Shown one piece after another: positions 20,191-27,693 of a DNA stretch of 64,000 bases. Positions within the stretch are counted from its first letter, which is position 1. The number at the start of each line of letters is the position of its first letter. The position numbers and the translations under genes were made by a program. Source of the stretch: G963662905 sp965230045. Its GTDB lineage: Bacteria; Bacteroidota; Bacteroidia; Bacteroidales; WRLA01. The DNA is taken from positions 1,116,001-1,180,000 of the forward strand of contig OZ245940.1 of the NCBI GenBank assembly GCA_965230045.1, given 5' to 3'. The notes under the pieces are model-generated. The model did not search any database and was not told where the DNA came from. It saw only the letters and a program-made list of their open reading frames with translations.

Positions 20191-21330
20191 ATGATGAAAA
20201 TTAAGAGGGAATTAAGCAAAATTGTGGAAAAGAAACTCCAGCCCAATAAGGTGGTTGTTTTAGTTGGGGCGCGCAGGGTTGGCAAAACTTATATGATTAA
20301 GGATTTGCTGAAAAACAGGAACGAACCGGCATTGATCCTGAATGGAGAAGATATTCGTGTGCACGAACAGCTTAGCGTGCAGAGTATTGAAAACTACCGG
20401 AAACTTCTGGGGACCATTAAGTTGCTCTATATTGATGAAGCCCAAAAAATCCCGGATATTGGGCAAAAGCTCAAACTGATGGTAGATGAAATTGATGGTT
20501 TGAAAATTATCGTCACGGGTTCATCATCCTTTGATATTATCAACAAAGCCGGCGAACCTCTGACCGGGCGGAAATTCAGCTATCATTTATTTCCTTTGTC
20601 CGAGCAGGAATACAAGCAAATAGAAAATCCTGTGCAGCATAAGGACAAACTTCATGAGCGCCTGGTATATGGAAATTATCCAGAGTTGCTGCATTTGCCG
20701 GATGCGGCTGATAAACGTGAATATCTCAATGAAATGCTCAGCTCGTATCTCCTCAAGGATATTTTGATGTATGAAGATGTGCGGAACTCGGAAAAGATTT
20801 TGCTGTTGCTGCGCATGATCGCCTTTCAGCTGGGCAGCCAGGTTTCCTTGCAAGAGCTGGGCAATAAGCTGATGATCAGCAAAAACACAGTAGAAAAATA
20901 TTTGGATTTGCTTTGCAAGATGTTTGTACTGCATAAAGTGAATGGCTTTGGGCGTAATTTGCGGAACGAATTAACAAAAAGTGCGCGCTGGTATTTTGTG
21001 GATAATGGTGTACGCAATGCTGTTGTTGCAAATTTTAACCCCATCGAAAGCCGCAATGACATTGGACAGTTATGGGAGAATTATCTGATTAGCGAGCGCC
21101 TAAAACAGCAGGAATACAAGAGGATTTTCTCCAATAATTATTTCTGGCGAACTTATCAAAAGCAGGAAATTGATTGGGTAGAAGAGCGGAATGGAAGCCT
21201 TTTTGCCTATGAATTCAAATGGACAAAAGCGCATGCAAAAGCACCGCCTCAATGGGAAAAGGCTTATCCCGACAGTTCGTTTGAAGTTATTAATCAGGAT
21301 AATTTTTTGGATTGGTTGGATGTGGAATAA
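20191..21330 (+). CDS. AAA_14/DUF4143-type ATPase (second of a divergent pair)
   Basis: 379 residues. Walker A GARRVGKT at 26-33, Walker B LLYIDE at 78-83, sensor segment IIVTGSSS, then a DUF4143-like C-terminal half with a winged-helix segment (VSLQELGNKLMISKNTVEKY) and a C-terminal motif EIDWVEERNG...AYEFKW that looks like a PD-(D/E)XK nuclease-fold core. Standard AAA_14 plus DUF4143 layout. Function in this family is unproven; DNA-linked roles have been proposed. ATGATG gives two adjacent possible starts (20191, 20194). Its control region carries three 26-bp palindromes with 32-bp period, mirroring the arrangement of the divergent neighbour. Confidence 0.9.
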   Translation: MMKIKRELSKIVEKKLQPNKVVVLVGARRVGKTYMIKDLLKNRNEPALILNGEDIRVHEQLSVQSIENYRKLLGTIKLLYIDEAQKIPDIGQKLKLMVDEIDGLKIIVTGSSSFDIINKAGEPLTGRKFSYHLFPLSEQEYKQIENPVQHKDKLHERLVYGNYPELLHLPDAADKREYLNEMLSSYLLKDILMYEDVRNSEKILLLLRMIAFQLGSQVSLQELGNKLMISKNTVEKYLDLLCKMFVLHKVNGFGRNLRNELTKSARWYFVDNGVRNAVVANFNPIESRNDIGQLWENYLISERLKQQEYKRIFSNNYFWRTYQKQEIDWVEERNGSLFAYEFKWTKAHAKAPPQWEKAYPDSSFEVINQDNFLDWLDVE

Positions 21331-21482
21331 ATTTGTGATTGTGGAGAAAACATGGATTTTTTGTACCTTGCCTCATCTGTGTCAGAAATTCCGGGAATAT
21401 TTTCCCTACCACATAATAATCCCGGAAATTCAGAGTAATTTTATTGTTCAAACCAAATAATACAACATAAACGACAACAAAA

Positions 21483-22880
21483 ATGGAATACAGAATTGAA
21501 AAGGACACCATCGGTGATGTGAAGGTGCCGGCAGAAAAGTACTGGGGTGCGCAAACCCAGCGCTCGAAAGAAAATTTTAAAATTGGTCCCGAAGCAAGCA
21601 TGCCCAAGGAAATCATCCATGCATTTGGTTATTTGAAAAAGGCTGCGGCCATCACCAATTTCGAAGCGGGCGTCCTTCCCGAAGAAAAAATGAAGCTGAT
21701 CTGCGCTGCCTGCGATGAAATTATTGATGGCAAGCTCGATGAACAGTTCCCGCTCGTGATCTGGCAAACCGGTTCCGGTACACAGAGCAATATGAATGTG
21801 AACGAGGTTGTTGCAAACCGTTCCCATGTGCTCAATGGCGGTAAACTGGGCGAAGGACAAAGAATCATTCATCCAAATGATGATGTAAACAAAAGCCAGT
21901 CGTCCAACGATACTTTCCCTACGGCAATGCACATTGCGGCATACAAAAGGATTGTGGAAACAACAATCCCCGGTTTGGAACTGCTGCGCAATACTTTGAA
22001 CGATAAAGCCAAAGAGTTTAAAGACATCGTGAAAACAGGCCGTACCCATCTGATGGACGCAACACCACTTACTTTGGGACAGGAATTTTCCGGTTATGTT
22101 TCGCAGATTGATCACGGCATCAAAGCGCTGAAAGCAACGCTGCCACATTTGAGCGAACTGGCTTTGGGAGGCACGGCGGTAGGTACCGGGCTGAATACGC
22201 CCAAAGGTTATGCGGCCAATGTTGCTGCTAAAATTGCAGAGCTTACAAAACTGCCTTTCATTACTGCCGAAAATAAATTCGAAGCATTATCTGCGCATGA
22301 CGCGATGGTGGAAACCAGTGGCGCACTGAAAACCATTGCAGTAAGCCTAATGGCTATCGGGAACAATATCCGTTTGCTGGCTTCCGGTCCACGTTGCAGT
22401 ATTGGCGAACTCCAGCTTCCTGCCAATGAACCGGGATCTTCCATTATGCCGGGTAAAGTGAACCCAACGCAAAATGAAGCTTTGACCATGGTTTGTGCCC
22501 AGGTGATCGGAAATGATGCTGCTATTGCTGTTGCCGGTACGCATGGACATTTTCAACTAAATGTTTTCAAGCCGGTTATGGTTGCCAACCTGCTCGAATC
22601 TGCCCGCCTCATTGGTGATGCCTGTGTGTCTTTCAATGATAAATGTGCTGTAGGTATTGAGCCAAATCCGAAAGATATCAAGCAAAATCTGGAAAACAGC
22701 CTGATGCTGGTAACTGCGCTCAATACGCATATTGGCTATGAAAATGCAGCGAAAATTGCCAAGAAAGCCCATGCGGAAGGAACAACCCTGCGCGAATCCG
22801 CACTCTCATTGGGATTGCTCACCGAAGAAGATTTTGATAAATGGGTGGATCCCTCGAAGATGATCGGAGGACTCGATTAG
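21483..22880 (+). CDS. fumC: Class II fumarate hydratase
   Basis: 465 residues, the family's usual length. It interconverts fumarate and malate in the TCA cycle as a cytoplasmic homotetramer without an iron-sulfur cluster. Visible signatures: QTGSGTQSNMNVNEV, SSNDTFPTAMH, the TGRTHLMDATPLTLGQE segment, and the superfamily signature GSSIMPGKVNPTQNE. The only close relative with the same signature set would be aspartase, but TGSGTQSNMN and overall spacing favour fumarase. Confidence 0.96.
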   Translation: MEYRIEKDTIGDVKVPAEKYWGAQTQRSKENFKIGPEASMPKEIIHAFGYLKKAAAITNFEAGVLPEEKMKLICAACDEIIDGKLDEQFPLVIWQTGSGTQSNMNVNEVVANRSHVLNGGKLGEGQRIIHPNDDVNKSQSSNDTFPTAMHIAAYKRIVETTIPGLELLRNTLNDKAKEFKDIVKTGRTHLMDATPLTLGQEFSGYVSQIDHGIKALKATLPHLSELALGGTAVGTGLNTPKGYAANVAAKIAELTKLPFITAENKFEALSAHDAMVETSGALKTIAVSLMAIGNNIRLLASGPRCSIGELQLPANEPGSSIMPGKVNPTQNEALTMVCAQVIGNDAAIAVAGTHGHFQLNVFKPVMVANLLESARLIGDACVSFNDKCAVGIEPNPKDIKQNLENSLMLVTALNTHIGYENAAKIAKKAHAEGTTLRESALSLGLLTEEDFDKWVDPSKMIGGLD

Positions 22881-22909
22881 TGTTTGCCCGAAAATATAAA
22901 TATCAAATT

Positions 22910-23611
22910 ATGCTGGCAGGGTTTTTTGTCCTGCTGGCATTTTTTTCTTCATGCAGCAGCGAAGAAGATGTGGATTATCCCGTTCAGGATGAGCTGGAAG
23001 GCTCCTGGGCGCGCATAATCCAGGAGGAGGATACCCTCTTTTGGGCTGAAATGCGTTTTGACAAGGATAATCGTTTTGATTTTGTGATTCTGGACAGCAT
23101 TCCGGGTCATGAAAATACAAGCGGCACATACAGTATTGATGAGAATCAAATTTCACTGACGGATGAAAGCTGTGCTAGTGCAGGAGTATATGAACTGGAT
23201 TTCAGCCTGCCCCTAATGGAGGTTTCCTTAATCAGCGATCAATGTGCCAATCGTGCAAATGCCCTTTCGGGGATGTGGACAAAAGTGAGCGAAATGCCTT
23301 TTGTCCTGGGCAACTGGAAACGCAAAATCAAAATCGGGAATGACTATTATTTTGCCTACCTCAGCATCATGATTGATATGTCGTGGAGCGTAATTGTTAA
23401 AGGAAATCCTGAAATAAGTGTAACCGAAATCAAAGGTGCATGTCTAATGGGTACAAACTACATTACTTTTAATGATGATTACTGCAGCAGGGGCGGTGAA
23501 TATTATGTTGAAATGGCAGATAATTATAGTTTGCAGCTTAAACTTGCCCAGGAAGAATGCTCTGCACGGGAACTTTTGTTAAAAGGGAATTGGTTTAGAG
23601 TTGGGTATTAA
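22910..23611 (+). CDS. Predicted lipoprotein with two similar domains
   Basis: About 233 residues from the ATG at 22910. A short hydrophobic segment ends in FFSSC, a plausible lipobox, followed by SSEEDVDYP, so it is predicted to be a lipoprotein. The mature part appears to contain two similar halves: each has a GSW/GNW strand, a run of beta structure, a Cys (ESCASAG; DDYCSRGGEYYVE) and a closing QC or EEC...RA/RE..L segment. This looks like an internal duplication with conserved cysteines. The frame is also open upstream to a GTG overlapping the fumC stop, but the ATG gives the better signal sequence. Function unknown. Confidence 0.7.
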   Translation: MLAGFFVLLAFFSSCSSEEDVDYPVQDELEGSWARIIQEEDTLFWAEMRFDKDNRFDFVILDSIPGHENTSGTYSIDENQISLTDESCASAGVYELDFSLPLMEVSLISDQCANRANALSGMWTKVSEMPFVLGNWKRKIKIGNDYYFAYLSIMIDMSWSVIVKGNPEISVTEIKGACLMGTNYITFNDDYCSRGGEYYVEMADNYSLQLKLAQEECSARELLLKGNWFRVGY

Positions 23612-23629
23612 TTTTTAAATCAATGTTAT

Positions 23630-23785
23630 ATGAGCTTTTTGCGTGTTCTGCTCGCTATTCTTTTTCCTCCATTAGCCGTAATCGATCAGGGCTGTGGTTC
23701 CATTTTAATTGTTTTTCTTCTAACTTTGGCGGGCTGGGTGCCGGGCGTTATTGCTGCTTTGGTAATTATGAATAATACACGCTGA
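23630..23785 (+). CDS. PMP3/YqaE (UPF0057) family membrane mini-protein
   Basis: 51 residues with two hydrophobic helices separated by a short loop, the standard PMP3 layout. Key residues are FPPLAVIDQGCG at the first helix end and LLTLAGWVPGVIAALVI in the second, which match the family consensus (FFPPLAV...G, LTxLGWIPGxIHA). In yeast and plants these proteolipids affect membrane potential and salt tolerance; their bacterial role is little known. It starts 19 nt after the lipoprotein stop and could be cotranscribed. The stop falls at the edge of a repeated sequence (CGCTGAGATCGGACATTATGG). Confidence 0.85.
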   Translation: MSFLRVLLAILFPPLAVIDQGCGSILIVFLLTLAGWVPGVIAALVIMNNTR

Positions 23786-23808
23786 GATCGGACATTATGG
23801 GGCAAGCG

Positions 23809-24080
23809 CTATTTAGAGCTTGTCCACAGAGTCGAGAGTTTGCTCTATAAAGTTCAAATTCAAGGCGTGTGAAAAATCTAAACCGGATAATACTCAAGTA
23901 TTTGAGGATTTGGATTTTGAGCAATCCCGAAATTTCGGGAGACTTTATAGACGAACTCTATTTAGAATCATTTTAGTTAACGATTTGTTAAGCCCCTTCA
24001 AAACACTTGACAAAATTTTCCCGTGCTCTACTTTACCTGACTTCCAGATTATAAAAAGGCATAGAATTAATTATCTAAAT
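23809..24080. repeat. Element B, copy 1, with duplicated flank
   Basis: Core 23821-23959 begins TGTCCACAGAGTCG and ends AGACGAACTCT. Inner arms GAGTTTGCTCTATAAAGT and ACTTTATAGACGAACTC are imperfect inverted repeats. ATTTAGA occurs on both sides (target-duplication-like). The region to about 24045 is nearly identical to the copy at 24857-25079, so a unit larger than the core was duplicated. Confidence 0.8.
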
Positions 24081-24236
24081 ATCAACTTTTTATAAAGTTT
24101 TTTGCTTTAAATTTGGGAGCTTCACTTTCATTTTAATAGATATTTACTGGCAATAAAAGTATTTGCGCATTTGTGAAATCCGGATTAACCTCCTATTTTG
24201 CAAATACTATTCATATTTTTTTCGCTTTACGAAATT

Positions 24237-24520
24237 TAGAGGTCAGTAGATAAGTACATAGAATGATTTATGCTCATGAATAAATAGATTTCTCCTCCCG
24301 CTGGTCGTCGAAATGACTGTTTATTAATTGTTTGGGCAAAGGCGGCGAGGACACAATAGTATATTTTAAAGACGTCCTCGCCGCATTTGCCTCTTGAACA
24401 CAACAAAAGGTCATTTCGATGCCGAAGCTTCGGCAGAGAGATCTATGTTACTCAATAACAAATCATTATCGTTTTTATGATTTGTCAAAATTAATATGCA
24501 CCTACATACTGACCTCTAAC
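24237..24520. mobile_element. Miniature element A, copy 1 (284 bp, TIR TAGAGGTCAGTA)
   Basis: Perfect 12-bp terminal inverted repeats TAGAGGTCAGTA/TACTGACCTCTA, flanked by an 8-bp direct repeat ACGAAATT (24229-24236 and 24521-24528). No coding capacity. Interior is nested palindromes: CGAAATGAC/GTCATTTCG arms around a GC-rich core hairpin with 18-bp arms (24335-24352 and 24374-24391, one mismatch). Non-autonomous MITE-like element; the mobilising transposase is not identified. Confidence 0.9.
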
Positions 24521-24528
24521 GAAATTTT

Positions 24529-24856
24529 TAATCAATATGATTTTCAAAACAAAAATCATCCTCGTCTAGACAGCGGGGCGGCCTGTCAAAACAGCGGGCC
24601 GGATGAGGGTGAATTCCCGATGCTTAGAATTTCCATCAAAGGGCCTAAGCTTTGCCGAGGCACGAGGCACTACTTTGATTGGAAATTCTTGGCATTGGGA
24701 AGAGCGGGGGGAAGCATTGTTTTGACTTGGCTTTTTGGTTCCTTTTGTGCCAAGACAAAAGGAATAAAAATAAAGACCAGAGCATGCTTCATATTCAAAA
24801 TCGTGATGTTACGCTACCACTCAATGTTAAAAATAGGTGTCTTTTCCGGAAAGTAG
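24529..24856. other. Non-coding stretch between element A and element B copy 2
   Basis: No convincing gene. It contains GC-rich short direct repeats (two GACAGCGGG/AACAGCGGG-type runs near 24569-24600) and a hairpin-forming segment near 24733-24765 (TTCCTTTTGTGCCAAG/GACAAAAGGAA). Open frames across it have no recognisable protein features. Confidence 0.5.
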
Positions 24857-25079
24857 CTCAAGCGCTATTTAGTTTTTGTCCATAGAGTCGGGAGTTTGCT
24901 CTATAAAGTTCAAATTCAAGGCGTGTGAAAAATCTAAACCGGATAATACTCAAGTATTTGAGGATTTGGATTTTGAGCAATCCCGAAATTTCGGGAGACT
25001 TTATAGACGAACTCTATTTAGAATCATTTTAGTTAACGATTTGTTAAGCCCCTTCAAAACGCTTGACAAAATTTCCCCG
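24857..25079. repeat. Element B, copy 2, with duplicated flank
   Basis: Core 24877-25015, almost identical to 23821-23959, followed by the same right flank to about 25079. It stops just before the promoter of the T9SS protein gene at 25112 and carries the TTGAC that lies at -33 spacing from that gene's -7 box. Confidence 0.8.
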
Positions 25080-25092
25080 TAGCCTATCTTTG
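25063..25092 (+). promoter_or_regulatory. Promoter of the 25112 gene, partly supplied by element B
   Basis: TTG at 25063-25065 inside the repeat flank and TATCTTTG at 25085-25092 outside it are separated by 19 bp, fitting the Bacteroidota -33/-7 promoter. The start codon is 20 nt downstream of the -7 box. Confidence 0.5.
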
Positions 25093-25111
25093 CCCCATAC
25101 ACCAACAATCA

Positions 25112-26014
25112 ATGAGGCAAATCTATATCCATATCATAATTTTATCCGTATTGTTTCCGTCAGTTTTACTGCAGGCGCAAACAGCAATGCCTCTTTTGTC
25201 TGCTGATAAAATATGGAAGCACGTTACCACCCATTGCCAGCCCAATGGGGATATAACATACTCTGGTTATGATACTTATATATTAGGAGATACAATCATT
25301 GAAGATATTGTCTACAAAAAAATGTATGCCATCGACCGTGGTGACCATTATTTCTATGGCGCGATGAGAACCGAAGGGACGAAGGTTTATTTCCGTCCTT
25401 TGTGGCCATCGATGGAAGGAATGATATACGATTTTGGTGCGCAGGCGGGCGATACGCTCAATTTGCAAAATCAGCAGTTTTCCAGTGATGTTTTTCAAAT
25501 GCGGGTAACTTCTGTTGATTCTGTGGATTTAGGTAATGGAATGCGTAAACGTATTGTGGTTGAAGATTTGTATGGCCTGCAAAGCGAAACATGGATTGAT
25601 GGAATGGGCAGCAGCTATGGCCTGCACCTGAGTGGGGCGTCTTTTTATTATGCCACTTGCGGCAATACCGAGTTATTATGTTTTACAGAGGATGGAGAAA
25701 ATCTTTACCTTAACGAAACTTATCCGTCCTGCAATATGAACCAATGGACAACTTCCATTGTTTCTATTGATGATGATTCGGATTTACTTAATTTCTATCC
25801 GAATCCGGCAAAAGACGTTCTTAATGTTAATAGCTCTGAAATGGCAGATTATATTAAAATATTTGATCTGCACGGACGTTTAATAATAGAAAAGATGCCT
25901 GTGGCACAAAACGAAGTTCTTAATTTGTCTCTCCTGCCTGGCGGAATTTATATCATTGCAGTTTCATACCGTTCAGGCAATTTAATAATCAACGACAAGC
26001 TCTTTGTCGATTGA
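25112..26014 (+). CDS. Secreted protein with T9SS type A sorting domain
   Basis: 300 residues. Signal peptide about 1-23 (ends LLQAQ). The middle part (about 25-215) is a beta-rich region of unknown function with a C...C pair near YYATCGNTELLC. The last about 80 residues form a type A T9SS sorting domain (NFYPNPAKDVLNVNS, IKIFDLHGRLI, LSLLPGGIYIIAV, KLFVD). It is therefore exported by Sec and then across the outer membrane by T9SS, where the sorting domain is removed. No catalytic motif seen. Monocistronic: own promoter and a terminator shared with the convergent phoH-type gene. Confidence 0.85.
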   Translation: MRQIYIHIIILSVLFPSVLLQAQTAMPLLSADKIWKHVTTHCQPNGDITYSGYDTYILGDTIIEDIVYKKMYAIDRGDHYFYGAMRTEGTKVYFRPLWPSMEGMIYDFGAQAGDTLNLQNQQFSSDVFQMRVTSVDSVDLGNGMRKRIVVEDLYGLQSETWIDGMGSSYGLHLSGASFYYATCGNTELLCFTEDGENLYLNETYPSCNMNQWTTSIVSIDDDSDLLNFYPNPAKDVLNVNSSEMADYIKIFDLHGRLIIEKMPVAQNEVLNLSLLPGGIYIIAVSYRSGNLIINDKLFVD

Positions 26015-26047
26015 TCATTCATTTTCTGCTTTTTTTTGGTTGGGGTG

Positions 26048-26081
26048 GGAGTCCCGGAGGAATCCGGGGCTCCGTTTTTTT
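26048..26081. terminator. Terminator between convergent T9SS and PhoH genes
   Basis: Stem GGAGTCCCGG/CCGGGGCTCC with a six-base loop, then seven T residues; the T run reaches the stop codon of the minus-strand PhoH gene. Confidence 0.85.
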
Positions 26082-27441
26082 ATAGCAGCTCGTTTGCCAG
26101 GTTTGCAAGTTCCGAACGTTCCCCTTTATCCAATTGCACATGCGCATAAACATCTTTGTGTTTGAAACGGTCGATCAGATAGGAAAGACCGTTGCTTTGT
26201 GCATCGAGATAGGGCGAGTCTATCTGGAAAATATCTCCGGTAAATACAATTTTGGTTCCTTCGCCGGCACGCGTGATAATGGTTTTTATTTCGTGTGGCG
26301 TAAGGTTTTGAGCTTCATCCACAATAAAGAAAATATTGGAAAGGCTCCGTCCGCGGATATACGCCAAAGGGCTTATCAGGATTTTCTCGCTTTGCAAGGC
26401 ATTATCAATGTTTTTATACTCGCGGTCTTGCTCGCCATATTGGTTCTTGATGAATTTCAGGTTATCATAAAGCGGTTCCATATAAGGCGTGATTTTCTCT
26501 TTGGCATCGCCTGGAAGGAATCCTAAATCTTTGTTGCTGAGCGGAACAATGGGGCGTGCCAGGTAAATCTGCTTAAATTCCCTTCTCTGCTCCAATGCGG
26601 CAGCCAAGGCCAAAAGGGTCTTTCCGGAACCCGGTACACCTGCCAAAGTTACCAGCCGAACATCGGGGTTCATCAAGGCATGCAAAGCAAAAACCTGCTC
26701 CGCATTTCGTGGCGTAATGCGATGAATGGATTTTTTGATCAGATGTTCTACTTTCAGGTTGAGCGGATTATAATAGGCAAGCACAGAGGATTTCCCGTTT
26801 TTCAGGATGTAGTGCATATTCGGAATTGGTTCATCTATGCCCGCATCCTCCGGCTCACAATAACCTTCCTTATAAATTTGGGTGATTACGTCCGGGTTTA
26901 AGTGCTCATGGATTTCCTTACCCTTGTAAAGCCCTTCAATATCTTTGATTTTGCCGGTTTCAAAATCTTCTGCAGTGATATTCAGTGCTTTGGCTTTGAT
27001 TCTCAGGTTGATGTCCTTGGTTACCATAATCACCTGCTTGCCGGGATGTTCTTCCTTTAGGCTTAAAGCCGCATTCAGGATTTTATGGTCATTTTTATGC
27101 CCGCCATATATTTTTGTTGCCTGATCATTGATATGCTCATCCAGGATCACTTTAAATTTCCCTCCTTTGGGCATGTCCAATGGAATCCATTTTTGAAGGG
27201 AGGCCTTTTCGGATAATTTATCCATGATGCGGATAAATTCGCGGGCTTCGTAGTTTTTAGTGTCGTGGCCTTTTTTAAAATTATCCAGCTCTTCCAGCAC
27301 CGTGATGGGAATAGCCACATCATTGTCCTCAAAGGAGTGGATGGCATTGTGATTGTGCAGGATCACCGACGTATCGAGTACAAATATTTTCTTTTTTTTG
27401 CGGGTTCTCTTTGCTGTGGATGTTGATCTTGTTGTTGCCAT
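26080..27441 (-). CDS. PIN-PhoH protein (PIN nuclease domain plus PhoH ATPase)
   Basis: 453 residues. After a basic N-terminal stretch (TAKRTRKKKK), a PIN domain (about 18-150) starts with IFVLDTSVILHN and contains acidic residues in VLEELDNFKKG and the VTKDINLRIKA segment. The C-terminal PhoH domain (about 245-453) has Walker A GVPGSGKT and Walker B FFIVDEAQN, followed by FTGD. Such fusions (YlaK/PhoH2 type) couple an RNase fold with an ATPase/helicase; mycobacterial PhoH2 is a sequence-specific RNase and helicase. The gene is alone in its orientation here, facing away from polA. Confidence 0.95.
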   Translation of the reverse strand: MATTRSTSTAKRTRKKKKIFVLDTSVILHNHNAIHSFEDNDVAIPITVLEELDNFKKGHDTKNYEAREFIRIMDKLSEKASLQKWIPLDMPKGGKFKVILDEHINDQATKIYGGHKNDHKILNAALSLKEEHPGKQVIMVTKDINLRIKAKALNITAEDFETGKIKDIEGLYKGKEIHEHLNPDVITQIYKEGYCEPEDAGIDEPIPNMHYILKNGKSSVLAYYNPLNLKVEHLIKKSIHRITPRNAEQVFALHALMNPDVRLVTLAGVPGSGKTLLALAAALEQRREFKQIYLARPIVPLSNKDLGFLPGDAKEKITPYMEPLYDNLKFIKNQYGEQDREYKNIDNALQSEKILISPLAYIRGRSLSNIFFIVDEAQNLTPHEIKTIITRAGEGTKIVFTGDIFQIDSPYLDAQSNGLSYLIDRFKHKDVYAHVQLDKGERSELANLANELL

Positions 27442-27580
27442 GGGATTTATTTTGGTTAATTTCTGTTTAGGGAATGAAGTTTTGCAAACACACTACTAAG
27501 TTACGTGTTCATGGGAAGGAAAATTATAAGCATTTGTTGAAGTTTTGAACAATCGGGCAGGAATTATGAACCAAAGCTTG

Positions 27581-27588
27581 TAAATTTG
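27581..27588 (+). promoter_or_regulatory. -7 box for polA
   Basis: TAAATTTG fits TAnnTTTG, 105 nt before the polA ATG in the divergent phoH-polA gap. Confidence 0.4.
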
Positions 27589-27693
27589 TATTTTCGTCTT
27601 CCTCCGATTCGCATTTGATGGTGTTTTGCGTGCATTCGGGATTTTTAATAAATAATTCATCCGGCTTATGACCCGCTTTTAAAATGATTTTTT

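Noticed and set aside
24419..24885. Open frames between elements A and B
   Set aside because: Composed of repeat and GC-rich hairpin sequence with no recognisable domain or start context.
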